From assembly GCA_036365515.1 (NCBI GenBank), contig CM070874.1, positions 221,138,942 through 221,202,941 on the forward strand: 64,000 nucleotides of DNA, in the 5' to 3' direction. Positions 33,132-45,822 of this stretch are shown here, piece by piece. The notes below the pieces were generated by a model that had not been told where the DNA came from, did not search any database, and saw only the letters and a list, made by a program, of their open reading frames with translations. Source of the stretch: Torymus aiolomorphi. Taxonomy: Eukaryota > Arthropoda > Insecta > Hymenoptera > Torymidae. The position numbers were made by a program, and so were the translations under genes. Every line of letters begins with the position of its first letter. Position 1 is the stretch's first letter.

Positions 33132-34222
33132 TTCCGATAAAAAGGGCAGATGGCAAATCGGTGATAAAATGGCTCAACGAACGAGTATGTCTGCGGTTCG
33201 GAGTCTCCGAGGTGCTTCTCTCCGATAATGGGACTGAATTTAAGAATGCACCCTTAGAGGCATTCTTAATGGAGAGAAACGTGCATCACACGTTTACACC
33301 ACCATATCACCCTCAAGCCAATCCCGTCGAGCGAGTGAACCAAACGGTGAAGACCATGATCATGTCATACGCTGAGGATAATCACCGGTCCTGGGATGAG
33401 CACTTGAACGAGCTGGCGTTCGCGTATAATACGGCAGAACACAGCTCTACCACGATAAGTCCTGCCATGCTCATTTACGGCCGACAGCCTGACCCACCGA
33501 AGACACTAAGGCGGGAGGAAGACAGGTTAACTGAAGAGCAAGGCCAGCTAGAGGCAATAAATAATTGGGTGGCGCGCATGGACAAGGTTCGCAAATTGCA
33601 CGTTCGGGCGGCGGCCGATGCGCAAGCGGAGCAGGCGAGACAAGCCAAATATTATGACGCTCATCGTCGACCTCCAGAATTCTGTCTAGGCGATCGTGTA
33701 TGGCGAGAGAATAAGGTACTATTCTCAGCAGCTGAGGGGATTTCTGCCAAATTAGCCCCTAAGTACGTGGGGCCCTACACGATTGTGAATATTCTAGGCG
33801 AAAACACCTATGCGATCCAAGGTGAGGATGGTCGAACGATACGTCCCGTCCATGCGCAGCAACTCAAGCGATACGTTTCCGCAGAAGAGCCCAAGGACTA
33901 CTTGGACAAAAGTAGTCAAGAAGTAGCCCAGTCGCTACCACCGAGGGACTCTTCAGCCAAACGTAACGTGCCAGCGGGCAACAGAGTTAGCCAGGGGAAT
34001 GTATAGCCTCGGGCGATGGCTAAGAGGCGCGGTCCACCTCGTAAGACCGCGCTATTAGTTAGGCCAGGAAAGCGTGGGAGCGACGGCCAACCTACGCGTG
34101 TGGTCGGTCCAACAGAGTCCAGGCGAGGCCCAGGGAGGCCAAAGGGCTCGAAGAAGAAGGCTGCACCTACTGCTGTCGGGCCAATTAGCCCCCGTCGAAC
34201 CCGAGCGTCCGAAAAGCGCTAA
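33026..34222 (+). pseudogene. Integrase core and AT-hook tail of element B
   Basis: Continues integrase in a second frame: LFTRWIEVIPIKRADGKS, the second Asp in LSDNGTEF, the Glu in NPVERVNQTVK, then an SH3-like domain with GPYTIVNILGENTYAI. A stop at 34004 splits off the tail 34016-34222, which is basic and has GRPKGSKKK, an AT-hook-like motif shared with C. In most Gypsy elements a chromodomain or nothing is found here. Confidence 0.86.
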
Positions 34223-34326
34223 CTGTGTCGTCCAGAAATTGTGCCGTCCGTACTAACCCGTGTTCGTCCTTGTTTTCCGATCCTCTGTCTCACCAATCGC
34301 CGGGGTCAATTTACCTATTGCAGGAT

Positions 34327-35322
34327 ATGCAGAGCCTGACTCCAGAAATAGCAGAGACGGCGAAGAAGGTGATTGCTGGATTAATCCGGTGCAACCCTGA
34401 CCCTGCCGTCATTGCCTTCCTGGAGCAGGTAGTGGAGGGCATAGAGGCGGTGACACAGCTAGCACCGCCAGTGGAAGAGCCCTCCACACTTGTCATAGAG
34501 GAGTTAGAGGCACCGGAACCAAGAAGGGGACCTTCGGGACCAACCGACGCAGGCGTTGGCCCGTCCCCGCTCCGGCGACCTCACCCTCCGAAGGAACAGC
34601 GGGAGAAGAGCGGGGCTCGGCCAGAAGAAGCACCAGTCGAGCCGATTGGTACCGGCCGAGTTTTCGAAGAGGAGGCGCCTCGAGCACATCATTGTGCGCC
34701 GGAAGTTGACGCCGGCGCGGCTAGGGCCGCACAAGGAAAAGAAGGAGATGCTCCGACCCAGTCCCCAAAAGGAGCATCAACCGATGGAGTCGGTGTGGCC
34801 TGGGTCCCGGTGGAGCAGGCTCTAGAGGAGGCGCGGCGCCTCAGCAAGTCCTCGTGCGCTGCGGAGGACGCTGCCCTGGCCGCACTGGAGGACTTTCTCC
34901 AGTGCCACGGTGAGGCCGGCGAGCGGCAAGCCGGCAAATGTGTCAGAAAGGCCCAAGGCCGGCGAGAAGAGCTCGCGGCCGCCGCAGAGGCCAGGGCCGC
35001 CAGGCTGCGCCGCGGTGCCTTGCAGAAGGAGGAGGAGGCTCGTCTGGCACGTGCGCAGGAGCGCATGGAAGAGGCCAGGCGAGCCAGGGAAAAGGCGGAG
35101 GAGACGGCGCGTCGGGCCAAAGAAGAGGCCCAGCGTTGTATCCTACGAGAAGAGGAGCGCCTCCAAAGGGCGCTCGAGGAAGAGCAGGCGGCCCGGGAGG
35201 CGTTAAATCCACCGGCGCTTCCCCGGTGATTTATGTGTGGCGAGCTTGGGGTAAAGAATTCGAAGCACTGCCCCAACCAAGCTCGCCACAAGGGGCGCCG
35301 GACTTACTCCCGGGCCAGCTGA
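34327..35322 (+). pseudogene. ORF3 of element B (coiled coil, zinc-knuckle-like end)
   Basis: Homologue of ORF3 in C. The likely start is the ATG at 34327, three bases after the acceptor-like CTATTGCAG; an upstream in-frame Met at 34225 lies before the acceptor. The N-terminal part has AETAKKVIAGLIR and a Pro-rich stretch; then comes VAWVPVEQALEEARRL, aligned to VRWDALEKALREARD in C, and a long Glu/Arg/Ala coiled coil. A TGA at 35227-35229 stands where the first knuckle Cys is in C; the same frame goes on as FMCGELGVKNSKHCPN to a stop at 35320. There are no membrane segments. No known family recognised. Confidence 0.65.
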
Positions 35323-35520
35323 AGAGCGCTAAGCCCCGAAGAGTTTTTTTTCGTTTTTTTTTATAAAAATTAAAAAAAGAAAATCCAGTGACTCCAATTC
35401 GTCCTAATTCCCTTTTAGAACCTCCTTCTACTAAAGCCTTACCAACCTACGTATAGGTACGACGACGGCCATGGATGGCAGAGCTGCTCGCGGTCCCCTA
35501 AGCAGCGTCTGGCGGGAGGG
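35323..35520 (+). other. 3' untranslated region and polypurine tract of B
   Basis: A T-run near 35345-35365 and A-rich sequence, then GGCGGGAGGG (35511-35520) directly before the 3' LTR. Confidence 0.75.
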
Positions 35521-37479
35521 TGCAACGCGTGCGCGAGTTAGGTAATTCGAGATTCGAATTACCCGCGCCGAGCAGGCATGCTCACCGGGGGCGCGAGCGC
35601 GCGAGCATCCTGACCGGATTAGCACGGTCTCGCGACGCGTAATATGCCCGTCGCGTACCTGCGAAGCTGCTACGGCTTTATAGGAGTCACGGCAGCCATC
35701 TTAGTGTCTGCCATCGCGCGCGAAACATCTCCTCCGTGTCTCTCGTGAGTTTACTTGTCCGCGCCGTCCTACCGTTTTTGTGAGATCCCGCGAGTGTAGT
35801 GGAGGCGCCGCAAATAGTGGAGGTGCGCAGAAGCGAGACAGAGAGAGAGCGATACCGCGTAGCGTGTGCCCCGAGCAGAACGAGACTGCGAGCGAGGAGC
35901 CGGCACCCAGCCCGCCTGCCGACCCAATACAGCGGGCAGGAGATAGATAGATAGATAGATAAACCTTTATTTACCAAATAATGGCAAAAATATAAAATAT
36001 ACAATGTAAAATATACATAGAACTTACAAAACTTAATACTATTAAAATTTTTATCATGTAGATAAAATTTCGATAAATAAATAAAATAGAATATTCTAAT
36101 AAATACATTCTTGATTTGGTCAAGGTTTTTAAACTAGTAATTGCAGTACACAGTCGGTTAAAATATCACATTTTAATTGCAAAGAGCCAGTGTCAAACTC
36201 CATTAAAACGAATTACAAAATAACGAAGTACAAAATAACATAGAATAAATTAGAAAACATCGTTGGTGTACAATGATGGAGTTGTTCTCAAATGTGCTGA
36301 CGCCTCCACCGCCAGATAGGAGGGCTAGGCATCGACCTCGAGAAGATGTCTGCGCATCGCTCTCTTAAAGCATGATAAGGATGGAAGGTGACGTAGGGAA
36401 GGAGGGAGCCTGTTCCAAAACTGGGCACCTTGAACTTGGAAGGCATTGAAACCTGTTGAGGTGCTCACCTTGGGAATTTGTAGTTCAGGCGTGTCCTTCC
36501 TACCGGGCAGTCTGGACTTCTTCTCGGTGAAAAGGACGCGAGGTATGAAGGTTCATGTAACCTGGTTATCTTATATAATAAAATGGCTTGGAAGTACTGC
36601 CTGCGCGAGTCAGTACGAAGCCAGTCCAGACGTTTCCGGTAGGGGATGATGTGTTCATCTCTCCTCATCCCAAAAATATATCTCACACACGAATTGCTAA
36701 GTCGCTGTATTCGTATACGTTGTTCGTCCGTAGCGTCTAAGTATACCACCGTGCAGTAGTCAATGTGCGGCTGTATAAGTGATTCAACCAACCGCCTGCG
36801 AAGCGTCTCAGTGGTACACGCCCTGATAAACCGCAAACTATACAGGGCTTTATTAACTTTTTTAGTTAATGCATCAATGTGCGGCTTCCAAGAGAGTTTG
36901 CTATCCAATGTAAGAGAGCGCAACTGCTGTGCGAACGACGGGGAGCGAGAGAGAGTCGAGTGCACCGGCTGCTCCTTCCTAACGTAAGTTTTCTACTCTC
37001 CTCTCGCGGGTTTATTGTAAAGGCTCGCACGAAAATCGCCCCGTACAAGCTTTCTGTGCCGTGTACGTGCGGGTGTGTCAGCCCGCCGTACTTTAACACC
37101 GCGCGCGAAATTAGCAGCTTCGCTGCGCGCCGTATCGTTCGCGCGTTTGAATCTTAACGGTCGCGAAATAACTCATTTGTTCTAATCAGCACGTGCATTG
37201 TGCTTGTAGTTATTAGTGATTTTAATATACTGTGATATCTAGTTACTCGTCGCGTTGTTCATTACAATCTGTCCTTCTCCCGGATACCGCCGCCTCCGCG
37301 GGAAAACGAATCCGCCGGTCGTTTTCATATCGTTCGCGTACGATCTTCGCGTTGTTTTCGGGATTCCAGGAGCAGATCCCCGGGCAAGTCATTTTAGTCT
37401 GACACCCGCGGCACCGTGTTCTAGGGCATCGCTGGCCTGTTGCTTGTTGGGATTTTTCCCCACTAGCCATCCCGTTACA
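35521..37479 (+). repeat. 3' LTR of element B, interrupted
   Basis: Starts TGCAACGCGTG (one change from the 5' copy) and ends CCCGTTACA before GAGT. It is split by the non-LTR fragment (35942-36908) and lacks ~80 bp near 37330 present in the 5' LTR. Confidence 0.9.
35942..36908 (-). mobile_element. 5'-truncated non-LTR retrotransposon (CR1/L2-like)
   Basis: On the minus strand the C-terminal part of a LINE reverse transcriptase runs from 36908: LDSKLSWKPHIDALTKKVNK, then PHIDYCTVVY and RLSNSCVRYIFGMRRDEHI. A one-base frameshift near 36470 precedes the typical end with FWNRLPPSLRHLPS. The 3' end is a (GATA)n tail seen as GATAGATAGATA at 35942-35962. Only the last ~1 kb is present, as usual for truncated copies. 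The clade is inferred from style only. Confidence 0.83.
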
Positions 37480-37677
37480 GAGTATCAATACATCCTCCTA
37501 GGACATTAGGTGAAGGGATTGCTATAGACCACGTGGGACCATTGCCAGAATCAACGGAAGGTTTCAAATACATCTTAACTATTGATCTTGATCAATTGGC
37601 AAAAATGTTAACTCTTATACCTGTTAAATCAACACAAGCTATTGAGACTGCGGAAGCACTTTTAGAAAATTACATAT
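37480..37677 (+). pseudogene. Integrase core of errantivirus A, first piece
   Basis: Between B and the second DNA transposon, this piece reads as integrase catalytic core with AIDHVGPLPESTEGFKYI (first catalytic Asp) and LIPVKSTQAIETAEALL. It proves that B and the DNA transposon both inserted in the same gene of A: coding resumes at 41748 right after the transposon. Confidence 0.88.
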
Positions 37678-38095
37678 GAGGCGTTTCGCCTCAACTCTCC
37701 CAGCGCGGCGCGCTAGCGTCAAATCATGCTATTTTCAAGTCGTGTTTACGATATCAATATGCATTTCAAAAAATTATGTGATAAGCGTTTCCGACGTATT
37801 TTTTCCTCAGCTTTCCAATGGCGTAGGTGGTTTTTCCGAAATTTTCCATTTTCCCCCCCAACAAGTATAAAACATACTATATCTCGAAAAGTATATTTTT
37901 AATATTTTTTTTTTTTTTTACCCCTAGATCGAAAGCTGAGCATTTTTTACGTCGGAAAGGATTTTTTTCAGAATTTGCTCGAATGTTTTCTTAGAGAAAC
38001 AGAACGCGAAAGAGCAGACGCAGCGTCTCCTTCGCGCGCGGTTTTCGGCGCGCTGTACACCGCGTGGACTAGATGCATTTCGCTCTCTAACAACC
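37678..38095 (+). repeat. Left terminal inverted repeat, copy 2
   Basis: Same as 396-808 apart from small changes, including a longer T-run near 37905. Confidence 0.88.
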
Positions 38096-38251
38096 ACTTA
38101 AAATTTTGATTTCCTTAATAATAGCAACAATAAACTAGTATTTATATTAATAATTCTTTTTTTTTAAAGTAGATAATTTTATTTTGTTTTGTTTTACGGG
38201 TTTTTTAGGGAAGATTTGATATTATGAACTCATTGACTTTTTTTTTAGTAT

Positions 38252-40017
38252 TTATGTTGTTTTATTCATTAGAATAACGGCATGGTACTGTAAAGTTCCC
38301 GGTATAGATTTAATTTTACTTAAACTTGATTTTAGTTTCAAAACGGCTTTTTCATAGGTCTCTTTAGTGCTGTAAAAAACTTTAGTTTCTTTGCAATTAC
38401 GTAAAGCCCAGTTGTAAAGGTCTTCTGGTGTTAAAATATGATTACTCGAAGAAAGTTGAAGACTTGCTCTTTTCGCCCCTCTTTTCAAATTTGCGCCTAT
38501 ACCATCGCACGCACATTTACCGTGCGCTGTTGCATGAAAATGCCATTCAGCAGGAACTCCAAAATCTTTTTGATGAAACAGAAGATTTTGGAAGGTAGAC
38601 TTGTTCTTAAAATGCTGACCTGCTCCATCAGTTAAGTAATAAATTTTCTTGACTATGAAATTACTTTTTAAATACGATATTATAATTTTTTGATATTCAT
38701 AAACAGCAACAGTATCGTGATTTAGATTATCATAAATTATAGCAATGCTTATATGTTTAAGATCTTGATTTTCGTTATAATATACCACTGTTGTAAAAAC
38801 TGTTGCTTGATTATTGTTCCAGTGGAACGATTGTGTTGAATTTTGCACTATAAACGCATAGTTTTCTGCAAAATCACAACAAACAAGGAATTCTCCTTTT
38901 TGAAGGTTTTTTTTTCAAATCGCTTAAGAGAAGATATTGTTCTCTCGCAAAGAAGTCATGAGTTTTAAATTTTATTAATTTTTCTCCCAGTATGTTCATG
39001 AATTCATAAACATTTACAGTTGTAGATACTATTGTGCAACGATCTGTCTGAAGCCATGACTATACTGTATTTGAAAAATATCATTTCTCTCAAAACATTC
39101 AAGCAAATGTTTCCGTAATACAGGCATATTGGGGCAATCTAAACAGTCTCCCAAGTAACATTTCGAACTAGCATTACTACATACGATTGCTTGGATGCAA
39201 TCGTGGTAGTTTTTAAGAAATAGTCGAGTACCTTCAGTTAAACTCTGTAAATTAATAGCATTTAACATCAGCTTGATATTTTCGTGGTGTACACATACGC
39301 ATACATTATGCGTACCACTGCTTCCCGCTAGAACACAATGCGGCGGCCTCAATTGAGTAAATTTAGTGAAGCCAACATTAACAGATTCATGCTCTTTTTT
39401 AAATAAACAATAAATTTCACGTAAATTACCAAGTAGTAACCTTTTCTGTACATGTTCTCTTTTACCATTATCCTGCTTAACAGATATACAATCTTTTAAT
39501 CCGGGCATTACACGACTAATATCGTCCCTCTCATAAAAACGTTTAACTGAATCTACACTTTCAACTGGAAATATTTTCCCCTTTTCTTTTCAGGTTTTGA
39601 AAAAATTCCACTTTCAGTTACTAACTTTTTTGCTTCTCGAGCTTCCCACTCAGTACAACCGAACTCTCTGATTAAGTCTCTGCGAGACCAAAAATCAGGA
39701 GCAAGCGTGAGTAGCTGAATTTTATCTTCCTTACCCGGTGATTCTAAAATTTTTTTTTTTAATTGGTTGAGAACTGCCACGCCTGCTTTATGATATTCAT
39801 CAGTACATTCAATTTTAGCTTTTTTGGCATCGCATGAAGGTAAATCTAACTTATGTTTATAAAGTTGACGTTGACAGTTGGAACACATTTTCGCGTTTTC
39901 TGGTACGAGGGGATACGTACTCCTAAATATTGAAGGAAAATTCGACAAATTTTTACGCACAGAGTGATTAATTTTATTAAAAGGATTTATGCATTTCAGC
40001 TTCAAAGCTGGATCCAT
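38252..40017 (-). pseudogene. Transposase, copy 2, broken
   Basis: Met at 40017. The N-terminal piece is longer than in copy 1 (to 39553), with CSNCQRQLYKHK and DFWSRRDLIREFGCTEWEA. The middle piece 39508-39029 holds RPPHCVLAGSSGTHN. The last piece (38848-38252, open upstream through DFAENY) keeps the whole catalytic-looking block LTDGAGQHFKN, WHFHATAHGK and CACDGIG. The lesions partly differ from copy 1: a T-run length change near 38920, a loss near 39060, and an early stop after MNKTT at 38252. Confidence 0.82.
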
Positions 40018-41330
40018 TTCAGTAGCGAGAAAATAAATGCAATAAATAAACCAAAAATAAATTATGATTTAATCAGCAAACACACGAAGAACACAAATAT
40101 AACGAAAACAGCGTTAAAATTCTTAAACAATTTCAAGGATAACAAAGATCGAAAATTCATCAGACTTATATAATTGAATACAACAAATTACTCTCGGGCA
40201 AAAATTTTCTATACGCAAGCCACCTATCGGGTAAAAAGTAAGTGAGAAGCGTTGCGTCTGCTATTTCAAATTGATTGTAATGTTTTTGCTTCCTCAAAGA
40301 GGAAGCTTTGTAACGGTGAAAAAAATTTTCGAAAAAAAAGTCTTCAAAAAGATGTTTTATGGTGGTATATGTGTATATTATTTGATTTTGATGATTTTTG
40401 ATTTCGTGGATGTATGTATGTGTGTGTGTGCGTGTGTGTGTGTGTGTGTATATTTCAACTCTTAATATCTCCGAAACTAATCAACCGATTTTCGTCGGGT
40501 AAAGCTTATTCGCTTCGTCTTGCGGGAAAAGGAAAGTACCCTGATGGATTTGGGATTTTATTGATTTTCTTTTGTTTTATAACCAAAAAACGATTTTGAA
40601 TTTTTAGTTTTTTTGATTTTTTCGTATCTTATAGTAATTATTACATAAAATAATATACTTCTCTTAAAAGGTATTCAAATTACCTACATTTTCTTTTTTT
40701 AAAATTTAAAATTTAAAATATCTTTACTCTGTCATCTGTTATTAATGAAAACTTTTTTATATTTAAAAAATTAATATCTCAAAAAATAATTTATTTATCG
40801 ACTTGAAATTTTAACTGTTACTTATTACACTTGTTGGTGGCAATATTGTGTTGCAATTTTAAGTGATTATCTATATGAATATATATTATACATTTATTTT
40901 CGAGAACTATCATTTTAATATTTTTATATAATGTAGTAAATTAAAATATCAAAACGTATTAATAGTGCCATTTTTAGCCCCTTCTTTTATCTCTTTTTAA
41001 TCTCAATTTTTTTTAAACTTGGTGGTCTGTCAAAGCTTTTTTTAAAATAGGTACGTAATGTACTATTTTGCAAGAAACTGGTATAAGACGCATCGGTTCA
41101 AAGTATTATTGAAATTCTTTAGCATTCCTTTTTATGAAAAATGTATTTTCAGAATTTCGATTTTTAATTAGGAAACGATGAATTAGTTTGAGGAAGCTAA
41201 GTGCCAAAGAATTGGCAGCGGTTTTTTTTTGCGAAATAACCTATGAAAATGTCAATCGTGCATATAAGTGAAATTCGAAGTGCAAAAAGATATTCCATAA
41301 AGAATTAAAAATGATAAATAAAAATAATAA

Positions 41331-41743
41331 GGTTACTAGAGAGCGAAATACATCTAGTCCACGCGCTGTACAGCGCGCCGCATACCGCGCACGAAGGAGA
41401 CGCTGCGTCTGCTCTTTCGCGTTCTGTTTCTCTAAGAAAAACATTCGAGCAAATTTTGCAAAAAATCGTTTCCGACGTTAAAAATGCTCAGCTTTCGATC
41501 TAGATGATAAAAAAAATATTAAAAATATACTTTCCGAGATATAGTATGTTTTATACTTTTTGAGGGTGAAAATGGAAAATTTTGGAAAAACCACTTACAC
41601 CATTGGAAAGCTGAGGAAAAAATACGTCGGAAACGCTTATCACATAATTTTTTGAAATTCATATTGATTTCGTAAACACGACTTGAAAATAGCATGATTT
41701 GACGCTCGCGCGCCGCGCTGGGAGAGTTGAGGCGAAACGCCTC
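41331..41743 (-). repeat. Right terminal inverted repeat, copy 2
   Basis: Inverse of 37678-38095, ending GAGGCGAAACGCCTC before ATAT. Confidence 0.88.
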
Positions 41744-41747
41744 ATAT

Positions 41748-42420
41748 ATATTTAGGGAATCCCTGCTGAAATTATTATGGACAATGCAACCGGATTTCAA
41801 TCAGAAATAATGAAAATTTTACTAAAACATCTTAAAGTCAAACCAATTGTCATAGCACCAGGACATCCTCAATCTAATGGGTCTCTAGAACGAGCACATG
41901 CAACCATAAAAGACCAATTGAAAATATTAATTACTGATAAACCTGAAACTTGGGCGCAACATTTGAAGAAAGTTCAATTTATTTTTAATAACATGATAAA
42001 TAAAGGAACAGGGTTCGCTCCTTTGGAAGCAATTTATTTCAAGAAAAGTCATTTGAAAACTAAAATGCCAACACTGGAATTCAAATCTCAAGATGCTTCA
42101 AGATATATAAATGAGTTTCAAGAAAATCATTTAGAATTGTTGAAACAGTAAAAGAGAACTTAACAAAAAGTAAGGAAAAATATGAACAAGAGGTAACAGC
42201 AAGAAGAAAAGGACCAACACCTTTATATAAAATTGGAGACAGAATAATGGTCAAAAATTTACAGCAGGTCCCTCTTTCAAAAACGTGACTGGGACCTTAT
42301 ACAATTACAAACATAAACACTGACACATACACTATAACTGTAACTTACACTATAACTTACAAAGTCAAAAACAAGAATCACAGGAGAAATATAAACGATA
42401 CAAAACCCTTTAATAATTAA
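41748..42420 (+). pseudogene. Integrase of errantivirus A, C-terminal piece
   Basis: Resumes the core with IIMDNATGFQSEI (second catalytic Asp) and the Glu in HPQSNGSLERAHATIKDQL. Next come a GTGFAPLEAIYFKK block and, after a stop at 42149, a degraded C-terminal domain. It ends close to the env splice acceptor at 42433. Confidence 0.85.
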
Positions 42421-42433
42421 TTGTTTGTTTCAG

Positions 42434-44190
42434 ATGCTGATAGCTATAATACTTTTTGTTTGTGTAGTACAAGGGCATAGCCATGGAGATCATTATGTAA
42501 TGAAACATATAACAACACTCATACTTCGGGAAGAACTATTTCAAGCTCGTATGTAACATGAAATCTGGACCACCATACACTACATAGATTTACACGATTT
42601 AAGAAAGGATAGTACCCAAATTAAAGATTATATATAATCGATGTTAGAATTATGTGAAAATCATTCTGGTTGCAAGCATCAATTTTCTTTAAACGCCTTA
42701 AGTATTAGTTATGTTAAAATAGAAGAAAAGATAAATGCCTTATTTGAATTAAAAAGTGATAGGCGGAAAAGAGGATTGATAAATGCGGTTGGAAGTGCAA
42801 GTAAATTTCTTTTCGGATCTATGTCAGCCGACGACGCCGAGGCTATTAATAAACAAATTAGCGACGTCTATAGTACCACAGCTAATATAGCAAGACTTAT
42901 GAAAAATCAGACAAGTATTGTAAAAAACTCAATTAGACAATTTGATAAGCTATTTAAGACGCATATAGATGATATTAAAAACTTAACATTAATTGTAAGA
43001 AAAGGCAGTTCTCAAATAAATATAAATTCGTTTAATTCAAATTTAATGGAGTCTATTGCGGAAGTAGAAATTTGTTTGGATGATTTGTTAGAAATAACTG
43101 ACTTAGTATTTGAAGCAATAAATAGTGGGAAAACAGGAGTTGTTTCTCCACAATTAATGACGCCAAAAAACTTTATAGAAAGTGTAGTAACCATTCAAAA
43201 GAAATTATATTTCACAGAACTACCATTTCCATTAGAATTAAAATATTATATTTTATATATGAAAATTAGCGTTATAAATATTATGTTATCTGGTGAAAGA
43301 TTGGTATACGTTATACATACGCCAATTCCAACGGGTTCAGTGTATGATGTTTTTAAGTTTACACCAATACCCATGAAGGGTTGGACGAAATATTATATCT
43401 ATGACAATATTTCCCCAAAACCTATTGCAATGAATTCAGATTCGACTGAATAAACAATTATCAATATTGAAAAATGTACTTCTTTAGATTTTGTTAAAAT
43501 ATGTGAAATAGTAAATCCAGTACATACGCTTATGGCAGAATCCAGTTGCTATTCTCATTTACTCAGAGAAAAACAAGATACAGATTGCACAAAAAAATAT
43601 TTTGATCTAAATAACAATTTTATTCTAGCCCTTGAAATGGGTACAGGTGGTATATATTACCGCAAAATAGTGAAACGATTACCCTGTCGTGTGGAATTAA
43701 TTTTTAAACTACTTTTACTATTAAAAGAGCAGTTATTCTTGAAATTGCACCACATTGTCGCGGAAGTTCGGAAAAACATGTGTTTCTACCGAAAAGTCAT
43801 AAAAACTCATCTGAAATTTATGAATTTAAAATCAATGTATCTTTTACGTCTTTAGAAAAACATGCACTTACCATACCTGAAATAACTTTGCCAGAATTCA
43901 ATTCTTATCATATAGATCCTCACGAAATAATTTCCGCATCTGATAGTCTTGACGATCTAAGTCAAAAGCTTGAAATCATCTCTTCATTCATCAAAATCAT
44001 TCAAAAAATCATTGGTTAAATACAGGGTATTCGATTTTAAATAAAATTGTTTACAGTCTGGCTGGATTTGCTATAATTTATATATTGTATAGAATTCGAT
44101 TTTTCCATGTATTATGGCATATTTTAAAATGGGTATGGGAGAAATGCCGTCCAGCAATTTTTATTAATTGTGTTAATCCAATACATTAAC
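42434..44190 (+). pseudogene. env of errantivirus A, broken
   Basis: The ATG at 42434 directly follows TGTTTCAG, a splice-acceptor-like site; errantiviral env is known to be made from spliced RNA. The first residues form a signal peptide (MLIAIILFVCVVQG). The 42641-43453 piece contains the furin-type site RRKR near 42762 followed by a hydrophobic, Gly-rich stretch as in baculovirus F-type fusion proteins and gypsy env. A membrane-spanning segment with a short basic tail lies near 44040-44110. Stops at about 42557, 42636 and 43451 and at least one frameshift near 43690 prevent any full-length product. Confidence 0.83.
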
Positions 44191-44310
44191 CACAGAGTTC
44201 AGTACATATACACGGAGCAAGTACTGTTGCCAGTCAACCAACAATTCATTACAACGCAAGGGATGAATCAACAAATCTAGTTCCTGATTTTCCTCCAAAT
44301 CAAAAACTTT

Positions 44311-44324
44311 TTTAAGGGGGAAGG
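44311..44324 (+). other. Polypurine tract of A
   Basis: AAGGGGGAAGG directly before the 3' LTR start TGTCAGG at 44325. Confidence 0.85.
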
Positions 44325-44675
44325 TGTCAGGCAAAACGAGAAGAACATCGAAATTAAGAATTTATTGATTTATTGATCGGTTGCAGTTGCGAGCGCATTC
44401 GCAACTGAGAATGCTAATGTATCGTTTTACAGGCCCGTGAGCCGCATCGCGCGGTCGACGACCGATCGATATGCCATTGTTAATTGTTGTAAGCACATTT
44501 TCTATTGTTTCTGCATGTATAAGAAGGACCGCTGCGCTGGTCCGTAAGTTCAGTAAGCCGTCACGCTGCCCGTGTAGGCTTTGCACTTAATAAAGTATTT
44601 TTCCTCTAGCCCTAGAGTCTGTGCCTATACCTTATTTAAGTTGTCTTTACAACATTTTAAGTTGAGTTTACGACA
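44325..44675 (+). repeat. 3' LTR of errantivirus A
   Basis: 351 bp; equal to 9894-10236 except for about 14 substitutions and an 8-bp duplication (TTTATTGA). Confidence 0.92.
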
Positions 44676-44731
44676 ATCAAAACAAATTGGTTCGTCTCGA
44701 GTCCGTTCTTTACTCCTTAAAATAAAAATAA
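44676..44731 (+). mobile_element. Distal end of Penelope-like element 1
   Basis: Continues the 3' tail cut at 9893; the sequence ATCAAAACAAATTGG equals the inverted copy at 7706-7722. It ends at the 11-bp duplication 44732-44742. Confidence 0.82.
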
Positions 44732-44736
44732 AAAAT

Positions 44737-44894
44737 ATGGTGTTCTTATTAAGCCTTCGCTTCATAAAATTTCATAAACTATGTAATCTACAATCTTATA
44801 AATCATTAAAATTCATAATTAAATTATTTAATTTTAAATTTACAGTGAATATTTTATGAAATTACATGAAGCGAAAGCTTAATAAGAACACCAT
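44737..44894. repeat. M palindrome, left copy
   Basis: 158 bp, ATGGTGTTCTTATTAAG...CTTAATAAGAACACCAT, itself an inverted repeat. It marks the symmetry centre between X (7312-7639) and X' (44895-45230). Confidence 0.8.
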
Positions 44895-45822
44895 ATTATA
44901 TTGGACTGTTATTGAGTAAGAAGTGTTTGTACATCGGAATATACAATTGCTAAATTGTATTTCAACTACTTCGATTTAAACTTTTTTATAGTAATTTACT
45001 TTTAGCTCTGACACACAATAATAGATTACTTGTCAAATTAAATTTTGAGTATATATGAAGAGTGCAAATAGACTGTATTAACAGTTGTAAGCGGCTCCCA
45101 TTGTAAATTTAGAAAAGTGAATATAAATATTATTACTTATAAGCCTATCAAAAATATTGCTGAAAATAGATATTTAATGTATTTTTCATTTTTCGGCAAA
45201 ATTCAGCAACAAGATCCATGACATAAGATATATGAAAAATATCAAGTTATCGAATCGATCGAGTTATCAAAAACATAAATTATTAGTTTCTCTTGACATT
45301 ACCAAAGTACTATTCTTTTCAAGTGAGTTTACCAATATCGATTGGGGGCTCAGTTTAAAGGCTTTTTAATAAAGACTCAAAAAAAATTTTGTCGAATGAA
45401 GAACATTCTGCTGTACTATTTTTTTTTTTTTCAAATGAAGGTATACTAATAAGCAACCAATCTAAGACTCTCCAAATGGATCATGAAATAAATATAATCA
45501 CATTCTAGAAATAAAAATCAAATGTCCTCCCAATCAATGTTTATACAAAAGTTTCAGGATTTTTAATAAAATAAATCACAAAAGTCGACTATTCAACAAA
45601 AATGGCAAAAAATATGTATTTCTCATGGGATATAACTTTTGCAATTATTAAAGTACCGGTGTAAAAATCTAAGGGCAATTTTATTTCACCAAAAACAATT
45701 ATTTCTCAAAGTAGCATAAACGGTTTCAAAATTTTGTGCTGCTGACTTCATGTAAAATCTGTTAAGTGGAAATTCAAGACTTACATTTTATCTGATTTTG
45801 ATGAGATCAATCCAGGTTTTCG

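Larger units (their letters stand above)
14402..37479 (+). mobile_element. Ty3/Gypsy element B with ORF3
   Basis: Bounded by LTRs TGTAACG...CGTTACA (14402-15481 and 35521-37479) and a perfect GAGT duplication (14398-14401, 37480-37483). Internal order is PBS, leader, gag (poly-Gln), pol, AT-hook integrase tail and ORF3. It hosts element C in the leader, a palindromic element in gag and a non-LTR fragment in the 3' LTR. It has many stops and lost catalytic aspartates, so it is dead. It is clearly related to element C. Confidence 0.9.
37678..41743 (-). mobile_element. DNA transposon, long TIRs, copy 2
   Basis: A 4.07 kb copy of the element at 396-4441, with the same ends and ATAT at 37674-37677 and 41744-41747. 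It lies in the integrase gene of A, so it moved after A inserted. Copies 1 and 2 differ by only about 1-2% by eye, which suggests recent mobility of the family. Confidence 0.9.
9894..44675 (+). mobile_element. Errantivirus-type endogenous retrovirus A
   Basis: An insect Gypsy-group provirus with the order LTR-gag-protease-RT-RNase H-integrase-env-LTR, split by two later insertions in integrase. After removing these it is about 7.6 kb, normal for errantiviruses. ATC occurs on both sides (9891-9893, 44676-44678); the usual 4-bp duplication is not clean. It sits in the Penelope tail. The LTRs differ by about 14 substitutions and one 8-bp indel by eye, and every gene carries stops or frameshifts, so it is an old inactive copy. 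Confidence 0.88.
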